From NCBI GenBank assembly GCA_965228215.1, contig OZ245800.1, positions 496,001-560,000 of the forward strand: a DNA stretch of 64,000 nucleotides, read 5' to 3'. The stretch comes from Maricaulis sp965228215 (lineage in GTDB: Bacteria > Pseudomonadota > Alphaproteobacteria > Caulobacterales > Maricaulaceae). Shown in pieces: positions 24,486 to 31,612 of the stretch. Both the position numbers and the translations under genes were made by a program. The notes beneath the pieces are model-generated. The model was not told the DNA's origin. It searched no databases and worked only from the letters and a program-made list of their open reading frames with translations. How positions within the stretch are numbered: the first letter of the stretch is position 1; the number at the start of each line of letters is the position of its first letter.

Positions 24486-25553
24486 TTATGCGGAGAGCTC
24501 AAACGGCTCCAGACCTGACAATCGCATCGCACGCGATCTTCGCTCTGCAACTCGTGGCTGGGCGGCTGAAACAGCTTCTGCGACCGCATTGATGTGAGCC
24601 GGCGTCGTACCGCAACAGCCACCGACCATATTCACGAGACCAGACTCCGCCCATTCGCGCAAATGGCTGGCAGTTTGCTCGGGCGTTTCATCGTATTCAC
24701 CCATATCGTTCGGCAGACCTGCATTGGGGTAGGCGAGCACACGCGTGTCCGCGACACGCGCGAGTTCAGCGACGTAACGGCGCAATTCGTCAGCGCCCAA
24801 CGCACAATTCAATCCAATCGCCCAGGGTTTTGCGTGTCGTACCGAATACCAGAATGCTTCTGTCGTCTGACCTGACAGCGTCCGTCCGGAGCGGTCCGTG
24901 ATCGTGCCGGAAATCATGATCGGAATCTCGACACCGGTGTCGGCGCGCAGATCAAGCAATGCCTTGATCGCGGCTTTGGCGTTCAACGTGTCGAAAATCG
25001 TCTCGACAAGAAAGAAATCCACATAATCCGACATGGCCTCGGCTTGCTCATAATACGCCGCGCGGATGTTGTCGAAATCCGTATCTCGGTAACCCGGATC
25101 GTTCACGTCCGGCGAAATCGACAAAGTCTTGTTCGTTGGCCCAATCGCACCAGCGACGGCTTTTGGCGAGCCCGTGCTGGCTTCGAATTCATCCGCGGCT
25201 GCCCGAGCGAGGCGAGCGCCTTCGGCAGCGATTTCCGCGGCAAGCGCCTCCATCCCATAGTCGGCTTGCGCAATCGTAGTGGCAGAAAACGTATTCGTCT
25301 CAACGACATCTGCCCCGGCCTGGAAGTATCGGGCGTGAATAGCCTTCACACTCTCCGGTGCTGTGAGATTGAGAATGTCGTTATTGCCCTTGATCGGAGA
25401 CGGCCAATCAGCGAACCGGCTACCACGATACCCGTCTTCGTCCAGTTTCAGGTCCTGGATTTGTGTACCCATCGCGCCATCCAATACGAGGATATGCTCA
25501 ATGGCACGGGCTTCGATCGCCGCCAGTCTTTCGTGTCGATTCATCTCAAACAT
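24486..25553 (-). CDS. metH: Methionine synthase, homocysteine-binding part (split MetH)
   Basis: 355 residues with the S-methyltransferase barrel of MetH: VLDGAMGTQIQDLKLDEDGYRG at the start, ADVVETNTFSATTIAQADYG, FLVETIFDTLNAKAAIKAL, the first zinc Cys in AIGLNCALGADE and the Cys pair in NMVGGCCGTTPAHI. It binds zinc-activated homocysteine and must work with the partner protein encoded at 21735-24392. Its start overlaps the metF stop by eight bases, indicating co-translation. Confidence 0.95.
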   Translation of the reverse strand: MFEMNRHERLAAIEARAIEHILVLDGAMGTQIQDLKLDEDGYRGSRFADWPSPIKGNNDILNLTAPESVKAIHARYFQAGADVVETNTFSATTIAQADYGMEALAAEIAAEGARLARAAADEFEASTGSPKAVAGAIGPTNKTLSISPDVNDPGYRDTDFDNIRAAYYEQAEAMSDYVDFFLVETIFDTLNAKAAIKALLDLRADTGVEIPIMISGTITDRSGRTLSGQTTEAFWYSVRHAKPWAIGLNCALGADELRRYVAELARVADTRVLAYPNAGLPNDMGEYDETPEQTASHLREWAESGLVNMVGGCCGTTPAHINAVAEAVSAAQPRVAERRSRAMRLSGLEPFELSA

Positions 25554-26448
25554 CCTCCGCCACTTGCGCGGCCGGTTTGACGCCGAGCAGGCGGCAGGTC
25601 GATAAGGCGAGCTCCGCGCGGTTCAGCGTATAGAAGTGAAAATCCGTCACGCCGCCAGCTCTCAATTGGTCGCAAAGTTTTGCAGCCACATGAGCCGTGA
25701 CGAGCTGTCTCGTGCCGACATCGTCTTCGAGTCCGTCGTAGATGTCGTGCAACCATTCCGGCAAGCTGGCCCCGCACAGGCCTGCGATCCTTTTCAGACC
25801 AACGAAATTGGGCTGGAGCATGATGCCCGGCACGATGGGCACTTCGATCCCGGCCGCCGTTGCCCTATCGCGATATTCAAAGAAAATATCTGGATCGAAG
25901 AAAAACTGGGTGATCGCGCGGGTCGCGCCATTATCGATTTTACGTTTGAGCAGATCTAGATCGTGATCGAAGCTCTCACTTTCAGGATGCTTTTCGGGAT
26001 AACAGCCCACCGAGATTTCAAAATCTCCGATGCGTCGAATTCCTGCGGCCAGATCAGCGGCATTCACATACCCATCGGGGAAAGGAATGTACTCTTCACC
26101 AATCCCCTCGGGCGGATCGCCTCTCAGCGCCACGATATGACGAACGCCGCTGTCCCAATAATCTCGAATAACGCTGTCGACTTCTTCGCGTGAAGCACTC
26201 ACACAGGTCAGGTGAGCGGCGGGCTTGATATCCGTCTCTTCAACAATGCGGTGAACTGTGCGGTGAGTACGATCGCGCGTGGATCCTCCCGCTCCATAAG
26301 TCACAGACACGAAGTGCGGATTCAGCGCGCTCAGCCGAGATATCGACTCCCAGAGGGTGTCCTCCATGGCCTCTGATTTCGGCGGAAAGAACTCGAACGA
26401 GATAGACAAATTTTCCGGTTTCGTTTCCGCACCAACCGCAGCACTCAT
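25546..26448 (-). CDS. metF: 5,10-methylenetetrahydrofolate reductase
   Basis: FAD-dependent TIM-barrel enzyme providing 5-methyl-THF for MetH. 300 residues, normal for bacteria. Motifs: ISFEFFPPKSEAMEDTLW, FVSVTYGAGGSTRDRTH, AHLTCVSASREEVD, VALRGDPPEG, FFFDPDIFFEYRDRA, PIVPGIMLQPNFVGLKRIAGLCGASLP and the C-terminal FHFYTLNRAELAL. First gene of metF-metH(N)-metH(C). Two palindromic operator candidates lie in its upstream region, shared with metK. Confidence 0.96.
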   Translation of the reverse strand: MSAAVGAETKPENLSISFEFFPPKSEAMEDTLWESISRLSALNPHFVSVTYGAGGSTRDRTHRTVHRIVEETDIKPAAHLTCVSASREEVDSVIRDYWDSGVRHIVALRGDPPEGIGEEYIPFPDGYVNAADLAAGIRRIGDFEISVGCYPEKHPESESFDHDLDLLKRKIDNGATRAITQFFFDPDIFFEYRDRATAAGIEVPIVPGIMLQPNFVGLKRIAGLCGASLPEWLHDIYDGLEDDVGTRQLVTAHVAAKLCDQLRAGGVTDFHFYTLNRAELALSTCRLLGVKPAAQVAEDV

Positions 26449-26514
26449 ATCAGATCCCCACTCGCATAGCCGAATTTTGGCGTTCTAAATTTCGTTCTAC
26501 CACGTTTCATCTAA

Positions 26515-26534
26515 ACATAAAGATATCTTTATGT
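26515..26534. promoter_or_regulatory. Palindromic operator candidate near metF
   Basis: ACATAAAGATATCTTTATGT is a perfect 20-base palindrome about 67 bases upstream of the metF start. Core ATAAAG-N4-CTTTAT. The same core recurs next to metK, so one regulator probably controls both directions. ArsR-family SAH-responsive regulators (SahR) are known to control metF, metH, metK and ahcY in Proteobacteria; that this site is theirs is inference. Confidence 0.7.
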
Positions 26535-26632
26535 GAAATATTTTCGTCGTAGAATCGGCCATCTAGCGACTGTTTTCCGACGAGCTCGAAGAAGGGGCTT
26601 GCTAAGCGGCCCCACTTCTGATCTATGCCCAT

Positions 26633-26654
26633 CATATAAAGCGATCTTTATATG
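26633..26654. promoter_or_regulatory. Palindromic operator candidate at metK
   Basis: CATATAAAG-CGAT-CTTTATATG is a perfect inverted repeat with a four-base spacer, ending 11 bases before the metK start and abutting its ribosome site. It shares the ATAAAG-N4-CTTTAT core with the site at 26515-26534. A bound protein would block metK transcription or initiation. Confidence 0.7.
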
Positions 26655-26665
26655 AGGATGTGTCA

Positions 26666-27838
26666 GTGAGCCGCTCGTCATACATTTTTACGTCCGAAAG
26701 TGTTTCTGAAGGACACCCGGACAAAGTTTGCGACCGCGTATCGGACGCGATCGTCGATCTGTACTTGGGCAAGGACCCGCAAGCGCGCGTTGCCTGTGAA
26801 ACCTTGACCACGACAAATCAGATTGTGCTGGCGGGCGAGGTCCGTTGTGCCCAGGAGGTCTCGCACGACGAGATCGAAGCCGCCGCTCGTGACGCCGTCC
26901 GCGACATTGGCTACGAGCAGGACGGCTTCCACTGGAAAAATTCGAATTTCCAGAACTTCCTGCACGAACAATCGACTGATATCGCCGCAGGCGTTGATGC
27001 CGGAACGGGTACATTCAAGGAAGAGGGCGCGGGCGATCAGGGCATTATGTTCGGCTACGCGACGGACGAAACGCCGGAACTCATGCCGGCTCCGATCGTG
27101 TACTCCCATCAGATCCTGAAACGCATGGCAGAGGTTCGGAAGTCTGGCGAACGTCCGGAATTCGAGCCCGATGCCAAGTCGCAGGTGACCTTGCGCTATG
27201 AGAACGGCCGTCCGGCAGGTGTGACCTCGGTCGTTGTTTCTACCCAGCACAAGGCTGGCTCAACGCCAGAAGATATACGTGAATTGGTACGCCCGATCGT
27301 AACGGAGATTCTGCCGGACGGTTGGTTCCCTCCGGAAGACGAGTTCTACGTTAACCCGACCGGCAATTTCGTGATTGGTGGCCCGGATGGTGATGCGGGT
27401 CTTACCGGTCGCAAGATCATCGTCGACACCTATGGCGGTGCCGCACCCCACGGCGGCGGTGCATTCTCGGGCAAGGACCCGACGAAAGTGGACCGGTCTG
27501 CAGCTTACGCAAGCCGTTGGCTCGCGAAAAACGTCGTGGCAGCAGGTCTGTCGAAGCGATGCACGATCCAGGTGTCCTACGCTATTGGTGTCGCCAAGCC
27601 GCTGTCGCTCTATGTCGACCTGCATGGCACCGGCGAAATCGACGAAGCCAAGCTGGAAAACGCGCTGATGGAAATCGCAGATCTCTCCCCGGCAGGCATT
27701 CGCAAGGCCCTCGGCCTGAACCGCCCGATCTACGCCCGCACCGCCGCGTACGGACATTTCGGCCGCACGCCGGACGCCGACGGCGGGTTTTCGTGGGAAC
27801 AAATCAATCTTGTGGACCAGCTTCGCGGGCTCGCATAA
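26666..27838 (+). CDS. metK: S-adenosylmethionine synthetase
   Basis: Makes SAM from methionine and ATP. About 390 residues. I place the start at the GTG at 26666 because GAGGA lies seven bases upstream; the GTG at 26660 is too close. Motifs: SYIFTSESVSEGHPDKVCDRVSD, VACETLTTTNQIVLAGEV, the signature GAGDQGIMFGYATDETPELMP, FVIGGPDGDAGLTGRKIIVD and GGGAFSGKDPTKVDRSAAY. Divergent from metF across a 217-base region with two matching palindromes, and followed by ahcY. Confidence 0.97.
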   Translation: MSRSSYIFTSESVSEGHPDKVCDRVSDAIVDLYLGKDPQARVACETLTTTNQIVLAGEVRCAQEVSHDEIEAAARDAVRDIGYEQDGFHWKNSNFQNFLHEQSTDIAAGVDAGTGTFKEEGAGDQGIMFGYATDETPELMPAPIVYSHQILKRMAEVRKSGERPEFEPDAKSQVTLRYENGRPAGVTSVVVSTQHKAGSTPEDIRELVRPIVTEILPDGWFPPEDEFYVNPTGNFVIGGPDGDAGLTGRKIIVDTYGGAAPHGGGAFSGKDPTKVDRSAAYASRWLAKNVVAAGLSKRCTIQVSYAIGVAKPLSLYVDLHGTGEIDEAKLENALMEIADLSPAGIRKALGLNRPIYARTAAYGHFGRTPDADGGFSWEQINLVDQLRGLA

Positions 27839-27850
27839 CCGACAACAAAT

Positions 27851-27876
27851 CGAGGCCGAGCAAGAACTCGGCCTCG
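27851..27876 (+). terminator. Hairpin between metK and ahcY
   Basis: CGAGGCCGAG (27851-27860) pairs perfectly with CTCGGCCTCG (27867-27876). Only a short CTCTT follows, so termination would be partial; it may tune metK versus ahcY expression. It does not match an SAH or SAM riboswitch that I can recognise. Confidence 0.6.
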
Positions 27877-27902
27877 CTCTTATCCAAGCAAGGATGATCA
27901 AT

Positions 27903-29324
27903 ATGACCGAGGTCATGACCAAATTCGCGGCCAATGAGCCGTATGTCGTCAAGGACATTTCCCTGGCCGGCTGGGGCCGCACCGAACTCGATATGGCCGA
28001 GATCGAGATGCCGGGCCTGATGGCGCTGCGCGCGGAGTACAAGGACAGCCAGCCGCTGAAGGGTGCCCGCATCGCTGGCTCCCTGCACATGACGGTGCAG
28101 ACCGCCGTGCTGATCGAGACGCTGACCGCTCTCGGCGCCGATGTCCGCTGGGCCTCATGCAACATCTTCTCGACCCAGGACCACGCTGCCGCAGCTATCG
28201 CCGAAACCGGCGTTCCGGTCTTCGCAACCAAGGGCGAGACGCTGCAAGAATACTGGGATTATGCGGACGCGATTTTCCATTGGGCTGATGGCGAAACCGC
28301 GAACATGATCCTGGATGATGGCGGCGACGCGACGCTCTATCTCATCCTGGGCGAGAAGGCCGAGGCGGACCCGTCCATTCTCGACCATCCCAAGTCCGAG
28401 GAAGAGACCGCGCTCTACGCCCAGATCAAGAAGCGTATCGCAGCCACGCCGGGCTGGTTCGCCAAGGCACGCGCTGCCATCCAGGGCGTGTCCGAGGAAA
28501 CCACGACGGGCGTCATGCGTCTCTACCAGATGCAGAAGCGCGGCGAGCTGCCCTTCCCGGCCATCAATGTGAACGACAGTGTCACCAAGTCGAAATTCGA
28601 CAACCGCTATGGCTGCCGTGAAAGCCTGGTGGACGCCATCCGCCGCGGTACCGACGTCATGATGGCCGGCAAGACCGCGCTCGTCATGGGTTACGGCGAT
28701 GTCGGCAAGGGTTCGGCAGAATCCCTGCGCGGCGCCGGCGCCCGCGTCTTCGTGACGGAAGTCGACCCGATCTGCGCGCTGCAGGCCTGCATGGACGGTT
28801 TCACGGTTGTTACCGTGGCTGATGTCGTCAACGACATCGACATCTTCGTGACCGCGACCGGCAACAAGGACGTGCTGACCGTCGACCACATGCGCTCGAT
28901 GAAGGACATGGCCATCGTCTGCAATATCGGTCACTTCGATAATGAAATTCAGGTCGAGAGCCTGAAGAATTTCCAGTGGACGAACGTCAAGCCGCAGGTC
29001 GACCTGATCAACTTCCCGGAAGGTCACCGCATCATTCTCCTGTCCGAAGGCCGCCTGGTGAATCTGGGCAATGCCACGGGCCATCCGAGCTTCGTGATGT
29101 CCGCCAGCTTCACCAACCAGACGCTGGCCCAGATCGAGCTCTGGACGAAGGGCGACGAGTATCAGAACGACGTCTACATCCTGCCCAAGCATCTCGACGA
29201 GAAGGTCGCCGCTCTGCACCTGCCCAAGCTGGGTGCCAAGCTGACCGTGCTCTCTGAGGACCAGGCGGAATACATTGACGTGCCGCAACAGGGCCCGTTC
29301 AAGGCCGAGCACTACCGCTACTAG
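27903..29324 (+). CDS. ahcY: Adenosylhomocysteinase
   Basis: NAD-dependent enzyme splitting S-adenosylhomocysteine into adenosine and homocysteine, closing the methyl cycle with metH and metK. 473 residues from the ATG at 27903 (AAGGA upstream). Motifs: YVVKDISLAGWGRTELDMAE, GARIAGSLHMTVQTAVLIETL, SCNIFSTQDHAAAAIAETG, NDSVTKSKFDNRYGCRESL, the NAD loop VMGYGDVGKGSAESLRGAGA, ICNIGHFDNEI and the C-terminal YIDVPQQGPFKAEHYRY. It contains the roughly 40-residue insert typical of the proteobacterial long form. Confidence 0.98.
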   Translation: MTEVMTKFAANEPYVVKDISLAGWGRTELDMAEIEMPGLMALRAEYKDSQPLKGARIAGSLHMTVQTAVLIETLTALGADVRWASCNIFSTQDHAAAAIAETGVPVFATKGETLQEYWDYADAIFHWADGETANMILDDGGDATLYLILGEKAEADPSILDHPKSEEETALYAQIKKRIAATPGWFAKARAAIQGVSEETTTGVMRLYQMQKRGELPFPAINVNDSVTKSKFDNRYGCRESLVDAIRRGTDVMMAGKTALVMGYGDVGKGSAESLRGAGARVFVTEVDPICALQACMDGFTVVTVADVVNDIDIFVTATGNKDVLTVDHMRSMKDMAIVCNIGHFDNEIQVESLKNFQWTNVKPQVDLINFPEGHRIILLSEGRLVNLGNATGHPSFVMSASFTNQTLAQIELWTKGDEYQNDVYILPKHLDEKVAALHLPKLGAKLTVLSEDQAEYIDVPQQGPFKAEHYRY

Positions 29325-29348
29325 GACAGCGCTCCAGCCAGATACAGA

Positions 29349-29378
29349 AAAGCCCCGGCAGACTGCCGGGGCTTTTTC
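29349..29378 (+). terminator. Strong terminator after ahcY
   Basis: AAAGCCCCGGCA (29349-29360) pairs perfectly with TGCCGGGGCTTT (29364-29375), followed by TTTCG; an A-run on the other side makes it usable from both strands. It separates ahcY from the convergent gene ending at 29396. Confidence 0.93.
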
Positions 29379-29395
29379 GTTGCAGGACCTCGTCG

Positions 29396-30175
29396 TTAGA
29401 CCCAGCGCAACTGGTCCGGGCTGAAGCGGAATTGCACGATGTCGTTCACCCGGACGAGCTCGCCATTGGCAGCGACCGGGTCGGCGACATAACGCAGGAT
29501 CGGCTGGATCAACGGGCCGCCATTCGCGTCCGTGATCATCATCGCCCGCTGCCGGCCCAACTGGTCTCGCGCGTAGAAATAGGGTGCGATACCACCGGCG
29601 ATACACAGCATGGCGCAGGCCTTGTGGGCCGGACCTTCATTGGGGCGCATTGCCCCGAACCAGCATTTGGAATCGAGGATCTCTCCCCGCAGAGAGGCCG
29701 GACCCAGCGCTTCCGGCGCAAGGATCGCCGCATCCAGGTCCGGCAGATCCGCCGGCTGGATCCAGTCGCCGTCATTGGACACCGCCATCATCGTGTCGCG
29801 GCCCCGCTGAAGCAGGGATCCGCGAACGCTGACACGATCACTGTCGAGGGCCACATCCTCGAGCTTGCTCTGGGCACCGCACTTGGTATCGCAGGCGAGG
29901 AGAACCGTGCGCGGCCCTCCGCCCAGATCCTCGGTCACCAGAATCGGATAGGGCTCCATCAGGAGATGACCCGTCAGCGTGTACTGAGTGGCCATATCCC
30001 AGGAACCGCCACCGGCGCCACGCTGGCTGAAGGCCAAGCCGGCCGCGCCGCCGCCCGCCGCCGCAAGACCGAGAACGGTCAGACTGAGCAGATATCTCCG
30101 GTCGACCGACGGCGTGTCGAGATAACCGACGAAATATTCGCCCTGGTCGTCATCCTTCAGGAGTTTGCGGCTCAT
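29396..30175 (-). CDS. Membrane-anchored Cys/His-motif protein of the Rieske cluster
   Basis: 259 residues from the ATG at 30175, overlapping the stop of the upstream Rieske/ferric-reductase gene by four bases. One hydrophobic segment (about 28-50, YLLSLTVLGLAAAGGGAAGLAFS) preceded by DRRY anchors or exports it. The conserved-looking core is GEILDSKCWFGAM, then HKACAMLCIAGGIAPYFY, a spaced Cys-His-Cys-Cys pattern that could bind metal or heme. An earlier LLACDTKCGAQSKL may be a degenerate copy. I do not know a named family. Last gene of the leftward redox operon. Confidence 0.75.
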   Translation of the reverse strand: MSRKLLKDDDQGEYFVGYLDTPSVDRRYLLSLTVLGLAAAGGGAAGLAFSQRGAGGGSWDMATQYTLTGHLLMEPYPILVTEDLGGGPRTVLLACDTKCGAQSKLEDVALDSDRVSVRGSLLQRGRDTMMAVSNDGDWIQPADLPDLDAAILAPEALGPASLRGEILDSKCWFGAMRPNEGPAHKACAMLCIAGGIAPYFYARDQLGRQRAMMITDANGGPLIQPILRYVADPVAANGELVRVNDIVQFRFSPDQLRWV

Positions 30176-31233
30176 GCGCTGGCCTCCTCGTCGATCAGGG
30201 CCGGTTCCACATCCGTACCGGCCGGCAGGGCTTTCACATTCACGAAGACAATGCCGTCGCGCACACCGACCTTGTAGGTCGCGATCTTCTCGGTGAAGGG
30301 TTCCGGCGCCCGGCCATTGCGCGGATGGTATTCGTAGCCGTGCCAGGGGCAGACAACGCAACCATTGACGATCCGGCCCTCGCCCAGCGGGCCGTTCTGG
30401 TGTTTGCAGGCATTGGAGATCGCCGAGACCTGGCCATCATAACGGAAGACAGCGATGCGCTCGCGGCCCTGGCCCGGAATGATCACGGCACGTTCCTCGG
30501 GGATATCCATCGCCGGACCGACCTCGACCCAGCCTTTCGACGCCCGGAACCCGCTTCGCCGGTCACGCAGGAATTCACGCGCCCCGGTGTAGAGATGCAG
30601 GCCGGCGACGAGTGCCGCACTTGCCAGGACCCAGATCGTGAAGACGTCCGACCGCTCATGCTGGACTAGACCGAGCAGGATGTGGCCGACCAGGAGCGCA
30701 AAGGCGAGATAGACGCCCATGTGCAGGGCTTTCCAGAACGGCGCCCCCAGATTGGCCAGCCAGAAATCATGGCTGGTGGCTGCCATAAGGAAGAGGATGA
30801 TGAAGGCAGCCAGGCCCAGGCTCTCGAAGGGGAAACCGCCGACACGATCGTAATTCGTGTTGGTCGTGAGCAGGGACAGGAAGGGATTGGTCTCGGAAAA
30901 CCCGTGATACCAGACGACAGCCAGCGCCGCGTGGATGAACATGAGCGCGAAGGCCGACACGCCCATGTGCCGGCGATTGTAGAGCAGGGGTTTGAAGCGC
31001 GGCGTCAGTCGCGCCATCGGCCCGATCACCAGGATGAAGGTGAGCAGGCTGAAGGCGGCAAAACCGAAGGCTCGCATCACCAGCTGCACCGGATGGAAGC
31101 TCTCGCCCGCGGGCTGTCCCAGTCCCGTGACCAGGATAAAACTCGCGATGAAAACCGCGATCGCCAGCCAGAGGCCCAGCACATAGGATTTCTTGAAACC
31201 GTTCCAGATAACGGCGCGATATCCGACAGCCAT
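30172..31233 (-). CDS. Ferric-reductase-like membrane protein fused to a Rieske domain
   Basis: 353 residues. About six membrane helices (10-225) resemble the YedZ/ferric reductase heme domain, with His residues in matching helices (HMGVSAFALMFIHAALAVVWYH, SHDFWLANLGAPFWKALHMG, ALLVGHILLGLVQH). A cytoplasmic Rieske [2Fe-2S] domain follows (about 240-340): ligands C and H in CKHQNGPLGEG, and C and H in CVVCPWHGYEY. It likely passes electrons between a soluble partner and membrane heme or quinone. Overlaps the next gene by four bases, and the small ORF before it overlaps its start, so translation is coupled. Confidence 0.88.
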   Translation of the reverse strand: MAVGYRAVIWNGFKKSYVLGLWLAIAVFIASFILVTGLGQPAGESFHPVQLVMRAFGFAAFSLLTFILVIGPMARLTPRFKPLLYNRRHMGVSAFALMFIHAALAVVWYHGFSETNPFLSLLTTNTNYDRVGGFPFESLGLAAFIILFLMAATSHDFWLANLGAPFWKALHMGVYLAFALLVGHILLGLVQHERSDVFTIWVLASAALVAGLHLYTGAREFLRDRRSGFRASKGWVEVGPAMDIPEERAVIIPGQGRERIAVFRYDGQVSAISNACKHQNGPLGEGRIVNGCVVCPWHGYEYHPRNGRAPEPFTEKIATYKVGVRDGIVFVNVKALPAGTDVEPALIDEEASA

Positions 31234-31382
31234 CAGCCAGCCTCCTCGGTGATCGCAGCGGGCAGACTTTCATTGTCTGCCGCCCGCGGCATGTGATGCA
31301 GGGCGATGAAGGCCACCGCCACGATGGCCGGGACCAGCAGAAGCCAGATCAGGAAATGGCCGGTGCGATGTCCGCGTCTCAT
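31233..31382 (-). CDS. 49-residue single-pass membrane protein
   Basis: Encodes MRRGHRTGHFLIWLLLVPAI..., a basic N-terminus, one membrane helix (about 10-29) and a short tail (AADNESLPAAITEEAG). Its ATG overlaps the stop of the upstream small gene (ATGA), and its TGA overlaps the start of the Rieske/ferric-reductase gene, which strongly supports translation as part of the operon. Probably a small structural subunit of the membrane complex. No family recognised. Confidence 0.75.
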   Translation of the reverse strand: MRRGHRTGHFLIWLLLVPAIVAVAFIALHHMPRAADNESLPAAITEEAG

Positions 31383-31609
31383 GATCCACCTCCCATCACG
31401 GTGCGCTTGAGCATCAGCAGCGCCAGCAGCGGCCAGAGCGCGATCACACCGGGCAGGATCAGCAAGCGGAACTGGATCGGGGCGGCTTCGCCGGCATTGG
31501 CGTCGAACCGCTTGACCAGGACCGTCACGAAGACGAGGCCGAAGGCCAGTCCAGCCAGCAGGTAGAGACCCGCGCCGGTCAGCAGGGATTGTGCAAGAAC
31601 AGCGTCCAT
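31379..31609 (-). CDS. 76-residue two-helix membrane protein
   Basis: Start at the ATG at 31609, seven bases after GGGAGGG. Two hydrophobic segments (about 8-32, LTGAGLYLLAGLAFGLVFVTVL, and 47-67, FRLLILPGVIALWPLLALLML) joined by a basic loop. Lies between the Rieske-glutamate-synthase-like gene (stop 3 bases upstream) and the 49-residue gene. Likely a small subunit of the same membrane assembly. No named family recognised. Confidence 0.75.
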   Translation of the reverse strand: MDAVLAQSLLTGAGLYLLAGLAFGLVFVTVLVKRFDANAGEAAPIQFRLLILPGVIALWPLLALLMLKRTVMGGGS

Positions 31610-31612
31610 CAC

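Noticed and set aside
27839..27902. SAH or SAM riboswitch between metK and ahcY
   Set aside because: The gap is only 64 bases and contains a simple perfect hairpin; no pseudoknot pattern of known SAH, SAM-II or SAM/SAH riboswitches could be traced.
28155..29606. Long antisense open frame (483 codons) over ahcY
   Set aside because: Shadow of a highly biased high-GC gene; composition is His/Asp/Arg-rich without any domain, and ahcY is certain.
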